From Gnetum montanum (Eukaryota; Streptophyta; Gnetopsida; Gnetales; Gnetaceae), in NCBI GenBank assembly GCA_015680685.1, contig MNCI01018080.1, positions 351,630 through 415,629 of the forward strand: 64,000 bases of DNA. Direction: 5' to 3'. Shown one piece after another: positions 45,923 to 56,514 of the stretch (position 1 is its first letter; each line of letters begins with the position of its first letter). The notes under the pieces were generated by a model that saw nothing but the letters and a program-made list of their open reading frames with translations, ran no database searches and was not told the origin of the DNA. The position numbers and the translations under genes are program-made.

Positions 45923-45930
45923 ACACGTGT
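45923..45930. promoter_or_regulatory. G-box/ABRE-like element upstream of the SKIP14-like gene
   Basis: Palindromic ACACGTGT, about 510 bp upstream of the start codon. The ACGT core is the binding site of plant bZIP and bHLH factors. Position is plausible for a promoter, but the transcription start is unknown and chance occurrence cannot be excluded. Confidence 0.4.
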
Positions 45931-46287
45931 GGAGCTTAAGAGACCATATTTTAGACCCATGTAACCAGTACCATTTATTCATTTTTTTGTTTTTTAGATT
46001 TAAAAAAAAAGGTTATTTGAGAATGTGTTGTGTGAATCAAGCATTCTAAGTTTCCAAAGAATATTATTGTTTTAAAAATTCATATCAACGAACACAAACA
46101 TGAAAAAACTGCAAATAAATCAAACTTTACCTTTAAATAAATGTAAATAGTGGGAGATAACTCATTTAGCCAATTTATATTATTGAAACACAAATACGAT
46201 GACGATGATTAGAAAAAGTCGTTAGGCTCAATACTCATTATGCTCTTGCTCTTGTAGGTAATAAGATGACTATAGGTATTCCTGCCA

Positions 46288-46520
46288 ATGATAGGTGGCT
46301 CAAGTAGTTACTTCATTATTTTGTTGCAGTGGTGAGGACACTCATCTCATCGTTGGGAGGTTATGGATTCAATTCTTGCCTCTGCTTACAAGTGTAGCAA
46401 AAATGGAATAACTTTGTCATAGGACATTCTTATTTAGTGAGGCACTCTTGTGTAAGTAGGAGTTATGCTACTCGCTCTAAGTTGTAAGTAGAACTTTATA
46501 GGGGTGTTGAACCTTTAAAA
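46288..46520 (+). repeat. tRNA-like SINE relic
   Basis: A-box-like GTGGCTCAAGTAGTTA near 46291 and B-box-like GGATTCAATTCTT near 46370. The head resembles, in part, the inverted tRNA-like repeat at 55577-55635 (GTGACTCAAGTGGTTATCTCA). No target duplication was found. The spacing between boxes is long, suggesting an internal insertion. Confidence 0.4.
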
Positions 46521-46974
46521 TAATACTAATATTAAGCAAAAAATTCAAAGTACGCACATGCTTAACACTAAGTAGAAAACATCAAAATGGAAAGAAAAAC
46601 TTTTCCAATTTTAGGGATGTACAACCTTACAATGGGTACTTATCCTAACAATATTAATTGTCTGTAGGGAGGATGGTCCTTATCCTAACAATATTTACAT
46701 CATTTTCAACATCTCTAATTCTTAAACAAATTTGGAAGACATGGTGCAACTTGTAATATTGGAATTACAACCATATTATAGTTTCACAAGATATGCTTAA
46801 GAAAATTAGCTCATGGTAGCTTTCTTTTATAGAAGGTGTTGTATATTCCCTAGAACATATAGCAAACATAAAACTTTCATAAAACTCAAGCAAAACTTTA
46901 TAGCTCAATACTACCTATTGGAATCAATACCATAACTTGGAGTTTTCAAATCAAAGCAAAGAGGTGTTAGAATA

Positions 46975-47839
46975 TGATGAATCGCAATTTGCCAAGCCTC
47001 AATATCGGGTATGCGATATCACAGCTTGGATATGATATTGTATACACAATATTGTGATTCCTATGTTAGCCTATAAATATAGCACTCAAGTGCATGGGGA
47101 GGAAGCATGAAAATCATTAGGAGTTTTGAGTCTTTGAGGGTCGAGTCTTCTATTAGTTTTTAGTTAGTTTTCAGTTCTTCTTCAAGTGCATGCCTGTAGT
47201 GTGATGCTTGTAATTGTACGGAACCTTTATTCAAGTGTAATGTACTTGGACACGCACACAATCGACAATAAAGATCGAGATTACTTCATCATTGCAGCAT
47301 TCACTTAGCTTTTAATTTATTTTAATTATTTATTATTTATTGCTATTTTATTAATTAATATTCCTTTTATTGTCATTTACTATCCCTATTGTTAACGTGG
47401 AATGAGTATGTCTTAATCATGAACATTTAAGTGTAACTACGTGGTAACCTAGTAGCGTATCAAGTAGTTTCTCAAGTGATGTGCATTTGGTAATCCCAGA
47501 AGTAGTACACGAAGTCCAAGATGCATATGGATGATTAAGGATGGATGCTCATTGCACTTAGGCTAACTTGGATTTTATTTCCTATTGCTTATTAGCTTAA
47601 TTAAGTTACTTCTCATTGTCCTTAGGAGTAGTATCATCATAGAAGCCACATCATACATCTCACTCTAGACTAAACCATACGTGACAAAGCAAATACTAAT
47701 CCACGTGGGAAGATAGCGAACTGTGATCAACATATAACTATCTAGGTGCCACAATTAGTCCGTCTGCGGGGTTTGACTGGATTACGCATACACGCTAGTA
47801 TTTGTATGGTTGAGTGTAGGGGTACCTTGCCACTCATCA
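46975..47839 (+). mobile_element. Element E: 5' LTR
   Basis: TGATGAATCGCAATTTG to CACTCATCA. A GATATC-type array (AATATCGGG, GCGATATCAC, GGATATGATATTG, ACAATATTG, about 47010-47055) precedes the TATA box CCTATAAATATAGC (about 47070-47083). The U5 side (GCTTTTAATTTATTTTAATT and on) matches the 3' LTR. Confidence 0.9.
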
Positions 47840-47840
47840 T

Positions 47841-47859
47841 TGGCAATGTTGCCAGGGAT
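47841..47859 (+). other. Element E: primer-binding site, tRNA-Asp type
   Basis: TGGCAATGTTGCCAGGGAT, one T after the LTR end, aligns with the Athila tRNA-Asp site TGGCGCCGTTGCCGGGGA with transitions plus one other change. Confidence 0.75.
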
Positions 47860-47973
47860 GATGCTAGTTATCTAGATTAGTTATATCATACAAGATCATT
47901 GTAATAGGGCATTAACGTCATATCTTTCAGACAAAGAAATTAAATTCAATTAATTCACACACAATTCACGACA

Positions 47974-49526
47974 ATGTCTCTCTCACAAGGCAGCGATAAC
48001 ACAACATCTAGCAAGGCAATTCATTGGAGAACCAATGAAATTTATGATGAAGAAGAAGTTTGGAGTACTCAATCTTATGTAGGAGTTTCATATGTTCATA
48101 GACACCCCAACATTACTCAAGGAATTTTGTCATCCAACCTAGACACCTTTAGTGAAGATGGGACATCCCATAGAATGAGGGGGCTCGTAAGACTAAGGAC
48201 CTTCTCAATGAGTAACAATTATACATCAGGGGATGATTGGAAGACTTACAAAAGTCATGATGAGTCTTCTAGTTCTCTCTCTTCCTCTGCTCCTTCAACA
48301 TTAGGTTGTGACACGGATGACTATTCCTCAAGGGGTTGACATAGAAATAAAAAATTGAACCCACAGGCAAAATCAAGAATGCCAACATGAATAAAGACAA
48401 CATTGTCCCAACTCACAAAGAATATGCAAACATTATTAGAGGGAAAACCACGCAAGATAACCCTAACAACCAGAACAAATAGAAGATACCAAACCTAGAA
48501 ATAGGATAAAACACCATTCGACAATTGGAAAGAAGGGCTGAAGGAAATAAGGATAGGGGCTCCACTGCAAATCATAAGTACCAATGTGATGTTTGCCTGT
48601 ACGATCACCCCAAAGGCCAATGTCTAATCTTGTCACATCTATATGAACATTGGGGAAGAATGCTACATCCAGATTTTGTATAGAAGCACTATGCTCAACC
48701 ATAGTGGCAAAAACCCCAGTTGTGGGGGAGACCATCGCCAAACTGGCCACACCCTTCATACCACCCGAAACCAAGTTCTTGTTATGTTGAACATCCTATT
48801 TCTCCAACTAGGTCAACATCCTCTACTTCACCTCATCATTATCATTCTCCTGAGCATCATCAATCCATGTCCTCTCTCACGAGGTCACCACCTCATGTTC
48901 CTTACACTTTTCCTTGCTCTCAATATTCACATCCTTCACCTCGTTCTACATTGCCACTAGGAGTATCAGAAGGCTCGGCACCACAGTACCAACCAATGAA
49001 CATTACTTATGCTGCTATTGTCAATAGCAATGGGAGTCCTCCATAATGTCAAAGGCATCCTCTCTTTAGGCATGGTCGTAGAAAGAGACAGCACAGTTCT
49101 GAAACCATTGCATTCTCCAACTCAGCACAAACCCAACATTGTAATGCACCTTCTTCTTCAAACTCAACTCCTCTTGTTACCTTATCTAGGCCATCAATCA
49201 ACACTTCAACAACCATGTGGCCCAATGAATATAACAATGTAAGGAGACATATTGATCCTTGCATACTGTCTTATGGTCATAGGTGCCATAGTGGGTCAGC
49301 TTCTTATCACATGACCACATCTTATAATCTGCCCCACTATGCCTACTTTAATCAAGTGTGTGAACCCCAATTTGGGTACGCTCTTACCATTACACCAAAA
49401 GACATCAAGTGGTTTGGATATGATTGGACCCCAATATTTCCAACATGCATGGATCCTAACTTTCCATTTATTAATTTTTGCAATGATCAAAGGTTTAGTC
49501 ATGGGGGATACCCCCCCCCATTCTAA
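47974..49526 (+). pseudogene. Element E: gag-like ORF1
   Basis: Opens MSLSQGSDNTTSSKAIHWRT and stays open to 48339 (121 codons, Ser/Thr/Asp-rich). After a frameshift one frame continues, with few stops, to 49526. It holds the knuckle YQCDVCLYDHPKGQC with LILSHLYEH (about 48576-48650), then a Pro/Ser/His-rich part (YVEHPISPTRSTSSTSPHHY, 48780-49046) that parallels C (YYVQHPISPRDS, HYQAHEYY). The end (MTTSYNLPHYAYFN, WFGYDWTPIFPTC) is not matched in C, and no protease DSG follows. The RS-rich gag core seen in B and C is missing. Confidence 0.7.
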
Positions 49527-49529
49527 CAA

Positions 49530-50910
49530 GTAGAATCAATAAATGTTTTTTCCTTTCTTTGGTCTTACAATTTTTTGTTTTTCAGTTTTTTGTTTTCTAA
49601 TTCTTCATTTTTAAATTTGTCGTTTTATCTTTTTGAGGGTAATCTCATCTATGAAGAAAATACTCATGTGACCAGTCGGTTGAGGTGTTGTTCTATGTTA
49701 TCAAGTCACAAGTGACTAATTATTTGGATGGTGAGCCCACAACATCCACCCACCCATTCTATTAATAAGAGATTTTACTCTGGGAATGATGATATTCTTG
49801 TTATCATTGAAACTTAAAGTAACTTTGTACTCATTATGCCCAAAGTGAAGAGTGACGGACTAAGAGGGAATGGCAAGGGTATGACATCAAGGGGACTTGT
49901 GGATTCTCTTTGGTGACATCTATATGTGCTATCATGTAGCTTGGTTGTACTATGATCCTTATAGATCTAACAAAAAATGGGAGTAAGAGTTGTGATAAAA
50001 GCACTTAATAAAGGAACTCAACGTTGTTTTGGGGGGTCCCACTAGAAAGACATGCACCTATGCTTGAAGGTTGGTGGCTTCTCCAAATCACCTTTGGAAA
50101 AGCCAAAGTGCAAAAAGTGGCTAGAAGAAGAAAAAGAAAAGAAAGAAGAGAAGTAGAAAAGAAAGGCTCAAGAAGAACATGCCACAGACAAATTTGAATT
50201 GCTCCTCCCTTGGGCAAACTACCAAGTGATTGTATGCCTTGTTGTCATGATTCTCTTATGGTTGTCTATCATTGGGATAAAATAATGCGATGTCACTGAT
50301 CAGAGGTATGGACTTGGTTTTGATCTTGGAGTAACAAGCTAATGGTACTTTAATCATGCACAACAATTTGGATTCATTGTGCCCAGGGTAAGTTACCTCA
50401 CATCTCGATCTCATGGTCCACGTACTTATAACTTGTGTCTTGTGTGGCATAGAATTCATACTTCATTGTGGTGGTATTTAATGTGTGTGTGCTTTGTTGC
50501 ACAGGTGCAAATTGCATTTAACCCTTTTAGTGCCTACAGACATTTTAAGGTGTGGTTACGCAAGGGCATGATAGGTTGGAACCTACTTTGGGGAGGACCC
50601 ACTTGCATGACTTTTGTAATTTGTACTTGTTGCACACTACCACATCATTTTATACCCTTCAAGTATTACACTACTGAATCTATTCTTTTCTTTGTCATTA
50701 TTTTAACCAAACATTCCTTAGAACCACTACATATCCTTTTTCCTCACCCTTTTCAAAGAACTTCATTGTATAACTCTACTTCATTACATTTTTGGTGCCC
50801 TAATTTCCATTTGAGATTACCTCAGACCTTTCAAATCTACTTCAAATCCTTCATTTTGGTTGTAAAAAACTTGAAAAACCATCAATTTTACTAAGTGCCC
50901 TATTTTGGAT
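49530..50910. other. Element E: internal stretch without recognised coding sequence
   Basis: Stop-rich in all frames. Around 50080-50215 the plus strand is Lys/Glu-rich (WLEEEKEKKEEK), as in the coiled-coil remnants further on. No pol motif was found. Confidence 0.5.
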
Positions 50911-50914
50911 AGGA

Positions 50915-51040
50915 CAAAATATCAGGTATTCGGTATTAGGTCTAACACGATATCGGGTACATGTTATTACATACACGTTATCACATACACGATATTGCAT
51001 CTATAAAAATTATATATATATATGAGGTCCTCGTGTGCTT
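50915..51040 (+). promoter_or_regulatory. Element E: internal U3-like promoter
   Basis: A run of ACACGATATCGGGTACATG, ACACGTTATCACATACACG and ACGATATTGC motifs (about 50920-50998) is followed by a TATA stretch (CTATAAAAATTATATATATA, from 51001). This copies the layout of this family's LTRs: a GATATC-like array then TATA. It lies inside the element, upstream of ORF2. It is either an internal promoter or part of a foreign LTR. Confidence 0.45.
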
Positions 51041-51534
51041 AAAAGTCATTTTCAACAGTTGATGTAGGGGGAGTTCAAATTTTCTTCCACAATTTTTAGC
51101 GCTTTAAGAGTCTAACATTCAACCATCAATATTTCTCTCGTTAATGCTTTGATTTCTTTTCCAATTGAACCTAATTAAACCTAGAGTGTTTAACTCAGTC
51201 ATGGGGGAGGGGTACAGTAGAATTTGCACATACCGTTTTTGGAATTTACTATCACTCGAAGGATATCATAGGGGTAAGTACTATTAGAAAATGTTAAAAA
51301 CTCATGCCAAACTAATTTTCTTCCTTCACCCAAATCATTTAAACTATTATTGGAGTCACTTGAGAAAATCGGGCTTGACATTAAAACTTTTAGGGGAACT
51401 TCCTTGAAAACTTTCAAACTCTAAAATCATACTAAGCAAAGAATTCAATATTTATTGAAGGTAATGAGTAGGGTATGAGATAATCAAACTTCTTTAAATA
51501 ACCTTACTAACAATTGATCTTTGTGTGATTACAT

Positions 51535-52286
51535 ATGGCCCCTAAATGAGGACAATAGGGAGGACCTTCTCAAGGTGTAGCCAAATGCCCAAGAAGAGGC
51601 AGAGGCTAAGGACCTCATGTGAAACATGTAGAATAGGAGCCACAATCGTTCATCATCTATTAGAAAACCCTTGTTACTACACAATCTGGTCAAGCGAAAG
51701 GTGGAGAGGTCAAGGCACTCAAACAAGGACAACATCTCACATTGTCCCTAGAATACATTTAAGCCATTTGAGAAAGGTTCACATCTATTGTAGTGATTGT
51801 GGAACTTAATTTTGGGCCTTTTACCAAATTCACCCCTAAACTAGTCAAGGATTAACTTAAGGAATCTCCACTATGGCCTGTTCTCTCAGAGAGTGGAGAA
51901 TGGTATTTGGGAAAACCTATCAATTTTGGCATAATAAAGAGGAAGGCACCACTATCAACGTTGGTGGAATTTCAGTTGATTTCTCCACAAAGGCCATTGT
52001 AGAAGTTCTAAATTTTCCAAATATAAGGCCTAAAGTTGTTCATCTATCCACCCACTTTGATGCAGATGCAAGAAAAGTATGGCTAAAAAGGGTGTACAAC
52101 AAAGAAGACAAAACATATGGAGAACTAACCCTTAAAGAGAGAATTTACTTCAAAATTGGTAGTTATCACATTTTCCCAACAAAGGGGTTAAATAGGATTT
52201 CTACCTATGCGACCAGAGGAAGTGCAATCTTGATGGACAAGGTTTATGGGCAAGGTGTATTTAATAGAGATATTAAGGTAGTTTGA
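51535..52286 (+). pseudogene. Element E: ORF2, putative plant transposon protein domain
   Basis: The open part, 51873-52286 (138 codons), reads MACSLREWRMVFGKTYQF, INVGGISVDFSTKAIVEVLN, LTLKERIYFKIGSYHIFPTK and TYATRGSAILMDKVYGQGVF. The pattern (a 'VDFS..aI...L..P' motif, then 'LT...RI..K......P', then a region with a 'ra.lly.i..g' shape) recalls the plant-specific 'putative plant transposon protein' domain found in Athila-like and other retroelement ORFs. An upstream part from the ATG at 51535 is in another frame with stops (FGPFTKFTPKLVKD near 51820 reads into the open part after a frameshift). Function of the domain is unknown. Confidence 0.5.
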
Positions 52287-52289
52287 AGA

Positions 52290-54100
52290 ATGGAAGATAA
52301 AAAAGTTTGCACTTCCCTTTCCATGTCTAATCAGGAAGTTGTGCTAGCATGATGGAATTCTAGGATACACTAATGATGTCCTTAGAAAAGCTCAAAATGC
52401 TTCATATTCCAAATTATTGAAGCCATTAGCACCAAGAAAAGATGTTGGTAAGACATTGGAGCCTGAACAAGAATAGATGGTTGGGCCTACTACACCTCAA
52501 ACAGTAGGGCCTAGCCAACTTCCAGACATGAGGCTTAGCCAACAATAAGAAGTTGGGCCTAGCATGCAATGCATAGGCCAACGAGACTAGCAACTACCAC
52601 TGCCGCCACAAGATTATCGACTGTTGATGAGCCATCTCAAGGCCATTGCAGAAATGATTAGTTGGGGAAGTAGGGATAAGGCCAATCTCTTCAAGGTGAT
52701 TAATGATGTTGTAAAACTCACCATATCAATCGATCTTGCACGGGGTAAGGTCTCAATTCAAACAGGAGGAGGGGAATTACATTAATCACAACATATCTCA
52801 GGAAATGTTGCATCATTCCAAGTACAATTAGAAATTGGTAAAGGCACCACAATGGTGATCATGCAACACCATGATGAAATTGGAGCAATAGAGGTGATCA
52901 TGGACCACATTAAAGAATCATTTAATGTCTCTATTGTACCACCAATAAATTTCATAGGAGCATGTGATGCTCAAGTTTTGGTTGGTACCTCAATGACTCT
53001 TGCGGAACATGAGGATGTTTTGGATCACTTGTTGCAAACGAGACAAGTAATGACGTCCTTGTTTGACATCCCCCAGGATGTCACAGTAGCACAATTAGAC
53101 CTCATTTCCACTAAGGAAAAGCTAGTCATGGCTAAGGTTAGGGCTGAACATGCAAAAGATGAGTTGAGGAGACTCCAAGAAAAGTTTGTTGTCCTACAAG
53201 CTGAATAGTGGGATTCATTCCAACTTGTTCTAGTTGATTCGCGAGAATCATTTAGGATAGAGTAGCTAAATAAATTATTAATGGAGAATAAAAGGGTGGC
53301 AATAGAAAAGGAGAAGGTTAATTGGGATGCTTCAAAATCACAAGCTTAGATATATGCACATGCAAAAGCACTCAAGGCCTTACAAGAAGATAATAAACTC
53401 CTTGTTGCCAAAAATCTTTGGTTGATGATAGTTGAAAAACAGAAGAATGTTCTCAAGGAAAGTTTTTAGCAAATGCGAGAAAAACTAATATGAGTCAACC
53501 AAGATATAAGTCACTTAGCTAGAGAGAACAAGATCCTCTCAATGGAGGAGGTATATGCCATCCGGCAGAAGATGACCATTGAAATAAGTACGTGGCAAAA
53601 TGAGGCTAAGTGGCATGAAAAATTGAAGGAACATTTCTAGGATTAGGTGGGGATGTATAAGGAAATCATTAAAAAAGAATCCATATGGCTAATGACCACA
53701 TTAACTCTTTCAGTGCTCAACACACTAATTGGTAAGTCATATTGGACACTTATGCCTTTGTCCACCAAGAAGAATTAAAGAGCCAAGACTTATAGATCTA
53801 GGATCTCATAGAATACATGGAGTTGGTAAATCTGTGGTATGCCAACTTAGCCATGTTAATAGTAAGATGCTCAAGGATTGAGTTAGAGAAGCAAGTAGCT
53901 ACCTCCTATGCCAAATATGAGATAGAGTTTGCTAAACACAAGAAGACATTGCAGAAACTGGAGGTAGCAAACTCTAAACTAGAGGTGGTGAAAACTAGCT
54001 ACCAAGGGCAAAAGGACGTAGTAGAAGAATTGGCTTGATAGCTTACAGATTATCAAGAATTCAGAGACAAAACTAGAGCCTACAAGGAGGAACGATGATT
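52290..54100 (+). pseudogene. Element E: coiled-coil-rich remnants after ORF2
   Basis: Frames 52852-53208 (AQLDLISTKEKLVMAKVRAE, DELRRLQEKFVVLQAE) and 53817-54038 (RIELEKQVATSYAKYEIEFA, KLEVANSKLEVVKTSYQGQK), with similar Lys/Glu/Leu heptad-like stretches between them interrupted by stops (TAG from CAG or CAA). They could be the decayed C-terminal half of ORF2. Coiled coils suggest self-association; nothing more can be said. Confidence 0.5.
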
Positions 54101-54509
54101 GTTTGTGGTGTGGTATGTCAAAGCCAACCAAATACTTCAGCAACTGCTATGTCCATGGGAGGTGCCGACTCCATCAAACATTGGAACATCAGCATGGATG
54201 ACACATGATCCTCAAATAGAGGAGGAAAAACTTTAGGCACTCCTTTAAACGTGTCCATTTTAGAAGCTTGGAGCATAGGATAAAGAAAAAAAGCCCATGG
54301 AGGAGCCACTACCACCAGGAACCACATGAGTTCCAAATAATTTTGTATTTTGTGTTGGTGTCCCAATTTTGTTTTATTTAGTCCCACATTGTGGCATGGA
54401 ATAATTCATAGTCAGTCCATAATCCCATACCTATCCACTGTGTAATCAAATGAACTTGTTCCTCATTTTTTTTAACTCGAGGATGAATTTTTATTTTGTC
54501 ATGGGGGTA

Positions 54510-55363
54510 TGATGAATCACGATTTGTTAGGCCCTAATATTGGGTACACGATATTGTAGCCTGGATACAATATCGTATACATGATATCATAATTCCTATG
54601 TTAGCCTATAAATATAGCACTTAGGTGCATGGGGAGGAAGCATGAGAATCATTAGGAGTTTTGAGTCTTTGAGGGTCGAGTCTTCTATCAGTTTTTAGTT
54701 CCTTTTCAAGTGCATGGCTATAGTGTAATGCTTGTAATTGAACAAAATCTTTATTCAAGTGTGACGTACTAGGACATGCACATGATTGGCAATAAAGATT
54801 GAGATTACTTCATCATTGCACCATTCACTTAGCTTTTAATTTGTTTTAATTATTTATTATTTAATGCTATTTTCTTAATTAATATTTCTTTTATTATTGT
54901 TTACTATTCTTGTTGTTAACGCAAAATGAGTACATCTTAATCATGAACATTTAAGTGTAACTACATGGTAACCTAGTAGCATATCAAGTAGTGTCTCGAC
55001 TGATGTGCTTTTGGTAATTCTAGTTGTAGTACATAAAGTCTAAGATGCATACAGATGATTAGGCATAGATGCTCATCACACTTAGGCTAGCTTAGATTTT
55101 ATTTCCTATTGCTTATTAGCTTAATTAAGTTACTTCTCATTGTTGTTAGGAGTAGCATTGTCATAGCAACCACATCATACACCTCATTTTAGACTAAACC
55201 ATACGTGACAAAGAAAATACTAGTCCAGGTGGGAAGACAATGAATTGCGATCAACATATAATTGTCTAGGTGCCACAACTAGTCCATCCGCGGAGTTCAA
55301 ATGAATCATGTGTACATGCTCGTATTCATATGGTTGAGCATAGGGGTACCTTGTTGCTCATTA
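54510..55363 (+). mobile_element. Element E: 3' LTR
   Basis: TGATGAATCACGATTTG to GTTGCTCATTA (end slightly degenerate), preceded by the polypurine tract ATGGGGGTA (54501-54509). It carries the same array and TATA (CCTATAAATATAGC near 54606) as the 5' LTR. Confidence 0.9.
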
Positions 55364-55429
55364 GAATCGAGATAATTTAACTATAAATTACAAATGAATA
55401 TAACAATACCTCAAGGGTGACTTGAATTG

Positions 55430-55576
55430 GGGGTGTTGGAACCTGAAATAATTAAAACATAGGTACACCCCCAAGATTTATAGAAGTTTATAACTCAATG
55501 TTAACTGTAGAACAAATCCATGACTTGGGGTTACCAGGTTAAGACCCATACCATTAGGCTAACACCTTATTGTTAA
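55430..55576 (-). mobile_element. tRNA-derived SINE (second copy), inverted, with 14-bp target duplication
   Basis: On the minus strand it begins AAGGTGTTAGCCTAATGGTATG (A box) and continues GTCATGGATTTGTTCTAC (B box), matching the copy at 38497-38650. It ends TTCCAACACCCCC. The flanks GGTGACTTGAATTG at 55416-55429 and 55577-55590 are a perfect 14-bp duplication. Confidence 0.85.
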
Positions 55577-55635
55577 GGTGACTTGAATTGAAGACCTCTT
55601 GTCTAACAAGATAATGAGATAACCACTTGAGTCAC
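55577..55635 (-). repeat. tRNA-like repeat disrupted by the SINE and by element F
   Basis: On the minus strand it reads GTGACTCAAGTGGTTATCTC ... GGTCTTCAATTCAAGTCACC, with A- and B-box-like stretches. It is cut by the SINE on one side and abuts the LTR of element F on the other. Related to the relic at 46288. Confidence 0.45.
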
Positions 55636-56514
55636 TAATGAGTAGCAAGTATACCCTATGCCTAACCATATGAATCACTAGCATTCACTAAGTGATTTGG
55701 TCAAATTTTGTAGACTTTAGCTCTTTAAGTACACTAGGTTCTAGGAGGTGAATCTAACTGTTGTAATCATTGTCTTCTCAATTCCACTTGTGAAGTGCAA
55801 GTGTATGGTTAAGTGTAACTAAGGCATATGATTTTCATCATTTTATCTTTTATAATTTAAGTTGCCTAAGAAGAATAATAAAGTAATTAAATGCTTAAGT
55901 AATTTAATAACTAGCTAATATTTAACTAATCCTATCATAAGCATCTATTCCCACTTGCTATACACATCTTGAACACGTTATAACGCTACTGGGTTACCAA
56001 GCATTAAGCACTACTGGGATTACCAAGCNATGCTACTGGGTTACCAAGCATTAAGCACTACTGGGATTACCAAGCATTAAGCGTATGCTTGAAGAGGTCG
56101 TACTTATGTTTGTACTTATTTTTTCTATTTAATTGATATTAATTACTTAAGTAAAATTCATCAAAGTAAGGAGCATGAATAATAAATGCATAAGGAAACA
56201 TTAATCCATTCCAAGTGTTGCAAGGTTTTATTAGAAAAGCTTATCTTTATTACTATTCACACTAAGGTGCTTAGGTACATAAATGCTTGAAAAAACATCT
56301 ATACACTTCTTTAACTCCTACTGTGAGCACTCAGAAAATATTCCAACTTTTAGGAGGAAAAACTATAAGAGCTTTGCTACAACTAATGGAAGAATGGGAT
56401 GAATTGTGTGTCCAAGTGTTGCATTTATAGGTAGACATGCATCTTGTGATATTAGATATTCAATAACATATATTGGGATATGATATCGGTGCTTAGGGAG
56501 GATATGATTCATCA
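55636..56514 (-). mobile_element. Element F: 3' LTR
   Basis: From TAATGAGTAGC (a degenerate TGATGAGTGG end) to GATTCATCA. A 44-bp segment is repeated exactly at 55985-56028 and 56032-56075, separated by an undetermined base (N at 56029) and two bases. GATATC/GATATT motifs lie near 56448-56488, upstream of the TATA-like CATTTATAGG. Confidence 0.85.

Larger units (their letters stand above)
46975..55363 (+). mobile_element. Element E: non-autonomous gypsy-type LTR retrotransposon, whole element
   Basis: 8,389 bp, plus strand, with two similar LTRs (865 and 854 bp), target duplication GAATA/GAATC (46970-46974 and 55364-55368), tRNA-Asp-like primer site and ATGGGGGTA polypurine tract. LTR ends, primer site, polypurine tract and the gag knuckle (CDVCLYDHPKGQC) tie it to elements B, C and F. 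No protease, RT, RNase H or integrase motif can be read between the LTRs. Instead there is a second ORF with a putative plant transposon protein domain and coiled-coil remnants. It would need pol from a relative. Confidence 0.87.

Noticed and set aside
50379-50894. 171-codon plus-strand frame in element E
   Set aside because: Cys/His/Phe-rich without motifs or coiled-coil character, and not continuous with ORF1 or ORF2; likely chance.
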